Source: JACMLD01 sp044227095 (GTDB lineage: Bacteria > Bacteroidota > Bacteroidia > Chitinophagales > Chitinophagaceae). Taken from it: a DNA stretch of 64,000 nt. Both the position numbers and the translations under genes were made by a program. The notes under the pieces were generated by a model. That model saw nothing but the letters and a program-made list of their open reading frames with translations, made no database searches and was not told the DNA's origin. The stretch lies in NCBI GenBank assembly GCA_044227095.1, contig JBGAFV010000001.1:372001-436000 (forward strand). The letters are read 5' to 3'. The number at the start of each line of letters is the position of its first letter. Position 1 is the stretch's first letter. This document shows positions 42,301 through 49,764 of this stretch, piece by piece.

Positions 42301-42405
42301 TAGGTAGTCTATAGCCGGTAGTCGGTAGTCTTTAGTCCTTCAATTTCGAAATTTGATTTCTATTTAGTAGCTCTTGGCTATCGACTAAAGACTTCTGACT
42401 ATCTT
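42301..42405. repeat. AGTCTTTAGTC word-repeat hairpin between the LysR and thrC-like genes
   Basis: Left arm 42301-42337 (GGTAGTCTATAGCCGGTAGTC words); right arm 42366-42405. AGTCTTTAGTC (42327-42337) and GACTAAAGACT (42383-42393) are a perfect 11-bp inverted repeat, with further TAGCC/GGCTA and TAGTC/GACTA pairs. Confidence 0.75.
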
Positions 42406-43301
42406 ATATAATGCATCTTCGCAAATTTTATAAACGCTTTACTCAATCCGTCATTCTCTGTTCCTTGTCGTTGAATAAAATAAAAATCGCGGATGATGTG
42501 CAGTTGTTCAATTTTCACCGCAACCAGTTCTCCGTCTCTTAATTCCTTAAGTAAGGAGCGGCGTGGTAAAAAGCCAAGACAATTGTCTTCTTTTAAAAAA
42601 TTTTTTAGTGCTTCAGTTCCGGCAAGCCTTATACCTACATTCAGTTCGGATAGTTTAAGATTATATTTTTGCAGGCTCCCTTTTAATGCTGCAAGCGTAC
42701 CAGAACCCTGCTCACGCAGTGCAACCGGTAAATGCCGCAGATCATTTATGCTGATGCTTTGTTTTTTTGCAATCGGGCTTTTAGCAGAACAAACAGCAAT
42801 TACTTCGTCTGTCATAAATGGCTGGTAACTGATAGCATTTATTTTTTTATTGCCTTCTACTATACCTACATCAATATCATTATTTAACAATGCCTGCACA
42901 ATAGTATCTGTATTGCGGTTTAGCAAACTAATTTTTACATCGGGATATTTCTGGTGAAACTCAGACAAGACTTTTGGAATTATGTAAAGTGCAACAGTAG
43001 TGCTGGCACCAAGCTTTAGTTGCCCTTTTGCTTTCAACTGACTTTGTACAGTACTGATTTCAAATTCAAGTTGCTTCTGAATATTTTTTGCTTCCAGCAA
43101 CCGATCGTACAAAATTTTTCCTGTTGCAGTTAATATAATGCTATTGCCCTTTCTTTCAAACAACGTGGTTTTGTAATTTTCTTCCAGTGTTTTTATATGC
43201 TTGCTTATAGCAGGCTGACTAATAAAAAGCACTTCACCTGCCCTGGAAAAGCTGAGGTGATTGGCAACTTCAATAAATACATCGTGGCGGACAGATAACA
43301 T
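42399..43301 (-). CDS. LysR-family transcriptional regulator
   Basis: 300 residues. An N-terminal winged helix-turn-helix (L-S-F-S-R-A-G-E-V-L-F-I-S-Q-P-A-I-S-K-H-I, about 17-37) and a substrate-binding-like effector domain (about 90-295). The closest known types are CysL/CbbR-like. The effector is unknown. It lies just upstream of the threonine synthase gene on the same strand and may regulate it. A -7 box directly precedes its ATG. Confidence 0.9.
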   Translation of the reverse strand: MLSVRHDVFIEVANHLSFSRAGEVLFISQPAISKHIKTLEENYKTTLFERKGNSIILTATGKILYDRLLEAKNIQKQLEFEISTVQSQLKAKGQLKLGASTTVALYIIPKVLSEFHQKYPDVKISLLNRNTDTIVQALLNNDIDVGIVEGNKKINAISYQPFMTDEVIAVCSAKSPIAKKQSISINDLRHLPVALREQGSGTLAALKGSLQKYNLKLSELNVGIRLAGTEALKNFLKEDNCLGFLPRRSLLKELRDGELVAVKIEQLHIIRDFYFIQRQGTENDGLSKAFIKFAKMHYIR

Positions 43302-43305
43302 GAGT

Positions 43306-43313
43306 CAAATCTA
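43306..43313 (-). promoter_or_regulatory. promoter -7 box at the LysR start
   Basis: The minus strand reads TAGATTTG, a TAnnTTTG match ending 4 nt before the ATG at 43301. The start of LysR homology needs this ATG, so a leaderless mRNA is possible. Confidence 0.5.
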
Positions 43314-43333
43314 CGGCGCTATGCTTGTTAATG

Positions 43334-43426
43334 GAACGCAGATTATTATGACGAAGCAGATTCCCGCAGATTTTCTATTCTCTAAAGCAATCAGTAAAAT
43401 CATGAAAATCATAAGAATCAGCGTTC
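43334..43426. repeat. GAACGCAGATT hairpin element
   Basis: GAACGCAGATTATTATGA (43334-43351) and TCATAAGAATCAGCGTTC (43409-43426) are reverse complements at 16 of 18 positions. The loop holds more GCAGATT words. Related single arms are at 31988-32016 and 63932-63954. Confidence 0.75.
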
Positions 43427-43481
43427 TATCTTTTCAATTTCGCACAAATGAATCTATCCTGCTCATTAGATTTTGAATAAT

Positions 43482-43489
43482 TATCTTTG
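43482..43489 (+). promoter_or_regulatory. lpxC-fabZ promoter -7 box
   Basis: TATCTTTG, an exact TAnnTTTG match, 59 nt before the ATG. Confidence 0.6.
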
Positions 43490-43548
43490 CCGCAATTTTA
43501 AATGAACCAGCGTACCAGCAAGGGCGTTACTAAATTTATTTTCGATTC

Positions 43549-44955
43549 ATGGATCAACATTTCAATCCCGATAAACAGCACACTTTAGGCGCAGCAGTTA
43601 GCATTTCAGGCACCGGCCTGCATACAGGTATTAATGCAGATATGACGCTAAAACCCGCCAATCCTGGTTTTGGGTTCCAGTTTCAGCGCATAGATATGCC
43701 AGGACAGCCTATTATTAAAGCTGATTGCGACCTGGTGACCGATGTTTCCCGCGGCACTACCCTTGAAGACAATGGCGCTAAAATAAGCACTGTTGAACAT
43801 GTACTGGCTGCACTGGTTGGTATGGGTGTAGACAATTGCCTGATTGAAATTAATGGCCCTGAAATGCCCATCATTGATGGCAGTTCCGCCCCTTTTGTAG
43901 AAATTATAGAAGACGCCGGCGTAGTGGAGCAGGATGCTGCCAAAGCATGGTATACCATAGATACAAACATTACTCATTACGATGAAGTAAAAAGAGTAGA
44001 AATGGTATTGATGCCTGCAATGGAATATAAGATTACCACACTTATCGACTTTAATAGCCCTGTATTGGGCACACAACATGCAGGTTTAAAAAGCATGTCT
44101 GAATTTAAAACAGAAATAGCGCCATGCCGTACATTTTGTTTTTTGCATGAACTTGAGTTGCTGCTTGAGCATAACCTTATTAAAGGTGGCAACATCAACA
44201 ATGCTATTGTGGTGGTAGACAAACCTGTAACGAGTGAAGAAATGGAACGCCTTGCAAAAGTATTTGGCCGAGAAACAATAGAAGTAAAAAGCGAAGGCTA
44301 TCTCAACAACCTGGAACTGCGTTACCCCAATGAACCAGCACGCCATAAACTGCTGGATGTAATTGGCGACCTTGCACTGATTGGTTATCCTATTAAAGGC
44401 CATATTATGGCACACAGGCCGGGCCATTCTACCAATGTAGACTTTGCGAAGAAAATTAAACAATACATCAAAAAAAATAAGCACACTAAGGATATACCTG
44501 TATACAATCCTAATCAACCACCGCTGTATAACTCACAGCAGATAGAAAAAAAACTGCCGCACCGTTATCCTTTTTTATTGGTTGATAAAATTATTGAGCT
44601 TACAGACAAGCACATTGTTGGTATAAAAAATGTAACCATGAACGAACAGCATTTCGTGGGGCATTTTCCCGGCAACCCGGTTATGCCAGGAGTTTTACAG
44701 GTGGAAGCATTGGCTCAAACAGGCGGCATACTTTGCATCAACGCCATGCCTCCGGGAGATTATGATACCTATTTTTTAAAGATTGATAATTGTAAATTCA
44801 AGCAAAAAGTAGTGCCCGGTGATACGATGATCCTGAAAATGGAACTGATATCGCCTGTAAGAAGAGGCATCTGCGAAATGCATGGAACTGTATATATCGG
44901 TAACAAAATAGCCACAGAGGCAGACTTGGTTGCACAGCTTGTAAAAAGGGGCTAA
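43549..44955 (+). CDS. lpxC: bifunctional LpxC deacetylase / FabZ dehydratase
   Basis: 468 residues, a natural fusion typical of Bacteroidota. The N-terminal LpxC domain (about 1-310) carries zinc ligands His84 (T-V-E-H-V-L) and His/Asp in R-H-K-L-L-D, with the catalytic His in R-P-G-H-S-T-N. The C-terminal FabZ domain (about 325-468) has F-V-G-H-F-P-G-N-P-V-M-P-G and the Glu in Q-V-E-A-L-A-Q. LpxC commits UDP-acyl-GlcNAc to lipid A; FabZ dehydrates 3-hydroxyacyl-ACP, a precursor shared by both pathways. Confidence 0.97.
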   Translation: MDQHFNPDKQHTLGAAVSISGTGLHTGINADMTLKPANPGFGFQFQRIDMPGQPIIKADCDLVTDVSRGTTLEDNGAKISTVEHVLAALVGMGVDNCLIEINGPEMPIIDGSSAPFVEIIEDAGVVEQDAAKAWYTIDTNITHYDEVKRVEMVLMPAMEYKITTLIDFNSPVLGTQHAGLKSMSEFKTEIAPCRTFCFLHELELLLEHNLIKGGNINNAIVVVDKPVTSEEMERLAKVFGRETIEVKSEGYLNNLELRYPNEPARHKLLDVIGDLALIGYPIKGHIMAHRPGHSTNVDFAKKIKQYIKKNKHTKDIPVYNPNQPPLYNSQQIEKKLPHRYPFLLVDKIIELTDKHIVGIKNVTMNEQHFVGHFPGNPVMPGVLQVEALAQTGGILCINAMPPGDYDTYFLKIDNCKFKQKVVPGDTMILKMELISPVRRGICEMHGTVYIGNKIATEADLVAQLVKRG

Positions 44956-45038
44956 ATCAGGTTAATCAGTAACTATTGAAGACGGCTGTAAGCAGCTTAA
45001 CAAATATTAAACAAAAACGGGCTATACCTTAGACAACA

Positions 45039-45071
45039 GAACGGATGGACCAACGTTACTAACATCCGTTA
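45039..45071 (+). terminator. hairpin between lpxC-fabZ and lpxA
   Basis: AACGGATG and CATCCGTT form a perfect 8-bp stem around a loop of about 16 nt. No T-run follows, so it may be a pause, an attenuator or a weak terminator. Confidence 0.4.
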
Positions 45072-45103
45072 ATTAATGTTTTAGCTGCTTTCGTGCTTTT
45101 TAA

Positions 45104-45111
45104 TATTTTTG
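45104..45111 (+). promoter_or_regulatory. lpxA promoter -7 box
   Basis: TATTTTTG matches TAnnTTTG. It gives a leader of about 130 nt before the chosen ATG at 45251. Confidence 0.5.
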
Positions 45112-45250
45112 CATTGAGGCGGGCTTTATTTTTTCATATTCAACTGATTAATTGAAACCCAATCAACAAACAAGTCGTGCTAAGTTAAGCCCAGTAGGGA
45201 GCAATGAATCCGTTGCTTCAAATAAACCCATTCTTAAGAATTTAAATACA

Positions 45251-46057
45251 ATGATTCACCCTCATACTTACGTGCACCCCAATGCTAAATTGGCTACCAA
45301 TGTAAAGATTGATCCCTTTACGGTTATACACCAGAATGTTGAAGTTGGTGAAGGTACATGGATTGGCAGCAACGTAACCATTATGGACGGTGCAAGAATT
45401 GGTAAGAACTGCCGCATTTTCCCCGGTGCTGTTATAGCAGCCGATCCCCAGGATTTAAAATTTGAAGGTGAAATAACCCGAGTAGAAGTTGGAGACAATA
45501 CTACCATTCGTGAATTTGTAACCATACACCGTGGTACAAAAGATCGCTGGGTAACAAAAGTTGGAAAGAACTGCCTCATAATGGCATACAGCCATATTGC
45601 ACACGATTGCATCATTGGCAACAACTGTATTATGAGCAACAATACACAGGTAGCCGGTCATGTTATTATGGGCGATTGGGCGATACTGGGTGGTATGTGT
45701 GCCATACACCAGTTTGTACAAATTGGCCAGCATTCATTTGTTAGTGGTGGTTCATTAGTTGGTAAAGATGTTCCTCCTTATATAAAAGCAGGCCGTGTTC
45801 CATTAAGTTATGCCGGTGTAAATTCTGTTGGTTTAAAACGCCGTGGGTTTACTGTAGATAAAATCAATCACATTCTCGAAATATATCGCATCATTTACAA
45901 CAAAGGCATGAATACAAGCCAGGCACTTGAATACCTGGAAGAAGAATTTGCCGCTTCTGATGAACGCGATGAAATAGTAACATTTATAAGAGAAAGCAAC
46001 CGCGGCATCATTAAACGCTACACAAAAGGCAGTACCGATGACGATATCGCTATCTGA
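45251..46057 (+). CDS. lpxA: acyl-ACP--UDP-N-acetylglucosamine O-acyltransferase
   Basis: 268 residues from the ATG at 45251; the open frame extends upstream from a TTG but without homology. First enzyme of lipid A synthesis. Hexapeptide beta-helix repeats (I-H-P-H-T-Y-V-H-P-N-A-K-L-A), the catalytic His in H-I-A-H-D-C-I-I-G-N-N, and the C-terminal helical domain with R-G-F-T-V-D-K-I-N. It overlaps the following ABC ATPase gene by 20 bp, so the two are translationally linked. Confidence 0.97.
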   Translation: MIHPHTYVHPNAKLATNVKIDPFTVIHQNVEVGEGTWIGSNVTIMDGARIGKNCRIFPGAVIAADPQDLKFEGEITRVEVGDNTTIREFVTIHRGTKDRWVTKVGKNCLIMAYSHIAHDCIIGNNCIMSNNTQVAGHVIMGDWAILGGMCAIHQFVQIGQHSFVSGGSLVGKDVPPYIKAGRVPLSYAGVNSVGLKRRGFTVDKINHILEIYRIIYNKGMNTSQALEYLEEEFAASDERDEIVTFIRESNRGIIKRYTKGSTDDDIAI

Positions 46058-46700
46058 TGCCGGAAAACGTTTTAACCGCGATTGGATCTTCCGTCGTTTC
46101 AATTACAGTTTTACTTCAGGAAACAGTTATGCTATTGTTGGGCCGAATGGTTCCGGCAAATCTACTTTACTGCAGGCTATTGGTGGCGCTGTTGGGTTAA
46201 GTGAAGGGAAGGTAGTCGTTAGTCGGGAGGCGTTAGCCGGGGGGCATCAGACATCAGACATCGATCATACGCCGGCTGCGGATACAGAAAACCTTTACCA
46301 ATATATTTCTATAGCTGCGCCCTATCTTGAAGTAATAGAAGAAATGACGGTGACAGAGTTTCTTCATTTTCATCAAACTTTCAAACCCTTATTGTCATCA
46401 TTGTCAATTAAAGAGATGATAAGCGTAATAGGACTTGATAATGCTGCCAATAAACAAATCCGCTATTATTCTTCGGGCATGAAGCAAAGGGTAAAACTAG
46501 CGCAGGCTATTTTTTCTGATGTACCCGTTATTTTACTTGATGAGCCCTGCACCAATTTAGACGGTACCGGCATTGCGCTTTACCAGCAATTAATTAATAC
46601 TTATTGCAAAGACAGGCTTGTTATTGTAAGCAGTAATGATGAAGCAGAATATGGGTTTTGCAAGGAGAGGATAAGTATGCTTGAGTTTAAGAATTTATAG
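46038..46700 (+). CDS. ABC transporter ATP-binding protein with an in-frame repeat insert
   Basis: 220 residues. Walker A G-P-N-G-S-G-K-S-T (about 35-43), signature S-S-G-M-K-Q-R, Walker B V-I-L-L-D-E-P, and the terminal switch-region V-S-S-N-D. Between Walker A and the Q-loop region, residues about 58-76 are encoded by word-repeat DNA (46208-46261: GTAGTCGTTAGTCGG, GCGTTAGCCGG, CATCAGACATCAGACAT) also found in gaps. No permease gene is adjacent. It overlaps lpxA by 20 bp; the substrate is unknown. Confidence 0.88.
   Translation: MTISLSDAGKRFNRDWIFRRFNYSFTSGNSYAIVGPNGSGKSTLLQAIGGAVGLSEGKVVVSREALAGGHQTSDIDHTPAADTENLYQYISIAAPYLEVIEEMTVTEFLHFHQTFKPLLSSLSIKEMISVIGLDNAANKQIRYYSSGMKQRVKLAQAIFSDVPVILLDEPCTNLDGTGIALYQQLINTYCKDRLVIVSSNDEAEYGFCKERISMLEFKNL
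46208..46261. repeat. word-repeat segment inside the ABC ATPase gene
   Basis: GTAGTCGTTAGTCGG and GCGTTAGCCGG words are followed by CATCAGACATCAGACAT (46245-46261), the exact reverse complement of 36685-36701. It is translated as K-V-V-V-S-R-E-A-L-A-G-G-H-Q-T-S-D-I without breaking the frame. Confidence 0.7.
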
Positions 46701-47111
46701 AACATACAAAAGTAATTTGTGAAAAAAGAATGGCAGACCAATAGACCCAAAAACAGCCAGAATTGTAAATATTTGATCTAAAAAATTAAACTTCCATTTT
46801 GTTTTTGACATATACCTGTTAGTTAAAATAAATTGTCGTTCATAGATTTTTGCAATAATCCACTCAAACGCCTTGTAGAGGTTGAGAAACAGAAAAGGAG
46901 CAGCCATGATACAAATCAAATTAGAATCACCAAAAACGGTCTTATATTTTACAAGTATCAAATAGATCAATAATAACAAAACAGCAACAGCATAATTAAT
47001 CAAAAAGAAAGTTCTTTTTGTGATCAACTTATTATATCCATCGAACATCAATGGTGCCATTATATACAGGTATATTCCAAATGCTATAAACCCCTCCAAT
47101 TTTTGTATCAT
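46695..47111 (-). CDS. multi-pass membrane protein, unknown
   Basis: 138 residues with about four hydrophobic segments (roughly 5-22, 35-55, 66-85 and 112-136), separated by Lys/Arg-rich loops such as M-S-K-T-K-W-K-F-N-F. I recognise no family. It overlaps the convergent ABC gene by 6 bp and lies 12 bp downstream of the next leftward gene, so the two are probably co-transcribed. Confidence 0.7.
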   Translation of the reverse strand: MIQKLEGFIAFGIYLYIMAPLMFDGYNKLITKRTFFLINYAVAVLLLLIYLILVKYKTVFGDSNLICIMAAPFLFLNLYKAFEWIIAKIYERQFILTNRYMSKTKWKFNFLDQIFTILAVFGSIGLPFFFHKLLLYVL

Positions 47112-47123
47112 CGTTATTTGAAG

Positions 47124-47621
47124 TTATTTTTTATTCTTCTCCAGCAACTCATCAATCAAATAGTCAATCTCCAAAAATTGTTGAGCAAGTTTCAAGACAT
47201 CATTCTGTATTGTTGCTTCATTAAGTTTAATCCAGCCTTCCATTAATGTAAGCGGGCCGTAATCTACACTTACATTTGGCCAATTGCCTTCAAACTTTCT
47301 AAAGTCTTTTCTGAAATCAGCTGCAAACGCCCTGCTTGTAATGGTATACCCTTTTAGCTGGCGCAGTTTTAATGCATGTATGTTATAGAAGATTTTATTT
47401 TCTGCAATGGCTTTATCATTAATCCAAACAGAAAAAAATATTCTTGAAGGAGAAGTTAATGGATTATCAGAAGGATTGGCCCAGCTTAATTTATACAATT
47501 TCAGAAATACGGATTCAAGAACAATTCCTGTAGCAAACTCTATTTGCTTTTGGCTGAGTATTTTTTTATCAATTTTACCAGCAGCGTTTTGAAATATGTT
47601 GAGGTAATACGCTTGATCCAT
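47124..47621 (-). CDS. hypothetical protein, 165 residues
   Basis: Soluble, mixed alpha/beta, without signal peptide. It contains P-S-R-I-F-F-S-V-W-I-N-D-K-A-I-A-E-N-K-I-F-Y-N-I and a C-terminal acidic helix (F-L-E-I-D-Y-L-I-D-E-L-L-E-K). No family recognised. Probably first gene of a two-gene unit with the membrane protein. Confidence 0.7.
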   Translation of the reverse strand: MDQAYYLNIFQNAAGKIDKKILSQKQIEFATGIVLESVFLKLYKLSWANPSDNPLTSPSRIFFSVWINDKAIAENKIFYNIHALKLRQLKGYTITSRAFAADFRKDFRKFEGNWPNVSVDYGPLTLMEGWIKLNEATIQNDVLKLAQQFLEIDYLIDELLEKNKK

Positions 47622-47809
47622 TTATAAAAGATTGCCGCAGATGCGCAAATTTTTTTGATAATGTAATTCTGCAAATTCTTAACAGCAACATCAAGAATCC
47701 AGATTCATACAATTTTACCACAGTGTTACAGGAGTTTTTCACAGAGGAAAATGAGTATTGCAATAAACAAACCTATCTTCTCAATCCCAATAATCCTTGC
47801 AAATCCGCA

Positions 47810-49024
47810 TCACCGCTGACTTGCAATCAGCAAATTCAAATCAGTATATTTCAAGTCAAACCGCTGGCTGAGGTAGAAATTCGTAAGTGCGCCTTTAAAG
47901 AGATAAATGCCAGTGCGCAGATGTACTTTATGCCAGATAAGATTTTCAAAACCGCCTTCATCTCCTGCTTCCAGCAATAAAGGCATCAGCACATTGCTGA
48001 TGGCTTGCGAAGCAGTACGGGCAAAACCAGAGGGAATATTGGGTACACAATAATGTATTACCCCGTATTTCATATAAATAGGATGTTCGTGTGTAGTAAT
48101 TTCTGAAGTTTCAAAACAACCGCCGCGGTCTATGCTAACGTCAATTATAACACTGCCCGGCCGCATATTACTCACCATTTCTTCTGTAACAATCATTGGT
48201 GTACGGCCACTGTCGGAACCCAACGCACCAACTGCCACTTCGCAGGTTTTTAATTGTTTGGCAAGTATACGCGGCTCTATAACGCTGGTCCACATACGCT
48301 GACCAATATTGTTCTGCAAACGTTTTAAACGATAAACACTGTTATCAAATATTTTTACAGATGCGCCCAGCGCCAATGCCGCCCTTGCAGCAAATTCGCC
48401 AACTATGCCGGCACCAATTATAATTACTTTGGTAGGTGGAATACCAGAAATACCGCCAAGCAAAACACCTTTACCATGATTAGCAGAACCAAGATATTGT
48501 CCTGCTATCAGCATCACAGCACTTCCTGCAATCTCGCTCATGCTACGCACAATGGGGTATGAATCGCTATCGTCTTTTAAATTCTCAAAAGAAATGGCGG
48601 TTATCTTTTTCTCCATCATCTTCTCCAATATCTCTGCCTTCAGCACACTTAAATGGATAGGAGAAATTATAACCTGGTTGGGTTGTAAAAAAGGAAGATC
48701 TTCTTCTATAACCGGTGCACTTTTTACCAGCAGCGGCGCACGGTATACTTCAGTTTTATCGTATACAATTTTACCACCGGCTTCAGAATAATCTTTATCG
48801 CGGTAATGCGATGCATCGCCGGCATTGTGTTCTATAATTACGTTATGCCCATTGCTTACCAATACGCCTACTGCATCAGGTGTTAATGCAATCCTGTTTT
48901 CCTGGAAAGCGGTTTCTTTGGGAATACCAATTACAAGCTCAGAGCCTTTGGGTTTAATGTCTAATTTTTCTTCTAAGGTTTCAAAACTGAAAGAAGTACT
49001 GATGATTGGCTTTTGCTGAGACAT
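47810..49024 (-). CDS. ald: alanine dehydrogenase
   Basis: 404 residues. The NAD-binding Rossmann motif is V-I-I-I-G-A-G-I-V-G-E-F-A-A-R-A, and the N-terminal half has I-G-I-P-K-E-T-A-F-Q-E-N-R-I-A-L-T-P-D-A-V. It interconverts alanine and pyruvate plus ammonia. The similar PntA (transhydrogenase alpha) is less likely because no pntB is adjacent and the C-terminal membrane part is absent. tsaE lies upstream on the same strand, a familiar Bacteroidota pairing. Confidence 0.9.
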   Translation of the reverse strand: MSQQKPIISTSFSFETLEEKLDIKPKGSELVIGIPKETAFQENRIALTPDAVGVLVSNGHNVIIEHNAGDASHYRDKDYSEAGGKIVYDKTEVYRAPLLVKSAPVIEEDLPFLQPNQVIISPIHLSVLKAEILEKMMEKKITAISFENLKDDSDSYPIVRSMSEIAGSAVMLIAGQYLGSANHGKGVLLGGISGIPPTKVIIIGAGIVGEFAARAALALGASVKIFDNSVYRLKRLQNNIGQRMWTSVIEPRILAKQLKTCEVAVGALGSDSGRTPMIVTEEMVSNMRPGSVIIDVSIDRGGCFETSEITTHEHPIYMKYGVIHYCVPNIPSGFARTASQAISNVLMPLLLEAGDEGGFENLIWHKVHLRTGIYLFKGALTNFYLSQRFDLKYTDLNLLIASQR

Positions 49025-49194
49025 GCAAAGAGGTTATAGTGGCTATATAGGTTTTGTGATCGGATAATTACAGATTAATTAGATCACTATCATCATTCAC
49101 TCATAAGCAAGTTATTTCACTAAAAAAATATATTGCCGCTTTTTTGTGGTGGTAACACTGCTTTTTGAGACAATGTACAGGCTGGCAAATATAC

Positions 49195-49611
49195 TTATTT
49201 ATTTTCTATACGCATAAGCCTGGTTTGGTCTGCACCGGCTTCCAGGTAAACATGTATTGTATCGTCTGGAAAAAGGCCCGGTGCCCGGTCGGGCCACTCT
49301 ACAAAACAAATATTGCCGCTATATAAACAATCTTCTGCACCGGCGCGGATGGCTTCTTCTTCGTCTTTGAGGCGGTAAAGATCAATATGATAAATTGTTC
49401 CGCCGGGGTATCCATATTCATTAATAATTGAAAAAGTTGGGCTTCCAACACTGCTGCTTACTCTTAATGCATCGCACAGGGCGTGTATAAAAGTAGTTTT
49501 ACCAGCTCCCATCTGGCCGTGAAATGCAAACACTTTCCGGTTATTAAATTCTTCTATGAAACCTGCTGCTATTGCGGGCATTGTTTCCAGCGTAAACATT
49601 CGTTCAGCCAT
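49195..49611 (-). CDS. tsaE: tRNA N6-adenosine threonylcarbamoylation ATPase TsaE
   Basis: 138 residues. The P-loop is G-Q-M-G-A-G-K-T-T (about 32-40), followed by S-S-S-V-G-S-P-T-F-S-I-I-N-E-Y and I-Y-H-I-D-L-Y-R-L, the hallmark TsaE blocks. With TsaB and TsaD it makes t6A37 in ANN-decoding tRNAs. A TACATTTG -7 box lies 19 nt upstream. ald follows downstream. Confidence 0.96.
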   Translation of the reverse strand: MAERMFTLETMPAIAAGFIEEFNNRKVFAFHGQMGAGKTTFIHALCDALRVSSSVGSPTFSIINEYGYPGGTIYHIDLYRLKDEEEAIRAGAEDCLYSGNICFVEWPDRAPGLFPDDTIHVYLEAGADQTRLMRIENK

Positions 49612-49630
49612 TGTGTTATAGAATTTATAG

Positions 49631-49638
49631 CAAATGTA
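49631..49638 (-). promoter_or_regulatory. tsaE promoter -7 box
   Basis: The minus strand reads TACATTTG, an exact TAnnTTTG match, 19 nt before the ATG. Confidence 0.6.
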
Positions 49639-49732
49639 GGTAAGGGATTACATAAGCTGTATTGCAATGATTATTTGCAACCATGTTTATTTATTATTCC
49701 TTGTTTAGCAAGGTGGCAGGTAAGGCTTATTG

Positions 49733-49740
49733 TAAATTTG
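49733..49740 (+). promoter_or_regulatory. promoter -7 box for the copper-type P-ATPase
   Basis: TAAATTTG, an exact TAnnTTTG match, 24 nt before the GTG start. Confidence 0.6.
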
Positions 49741-49764
49741 CAGTTATAATAAAAAAGAAAGAAA

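Noticed and set aside
45152..45250. Extended lpxA start from a TTG
   Set aside because: 33 extra polar residues without homology; LpxA normally begins at the M-I-H-P block encoded from 45251.
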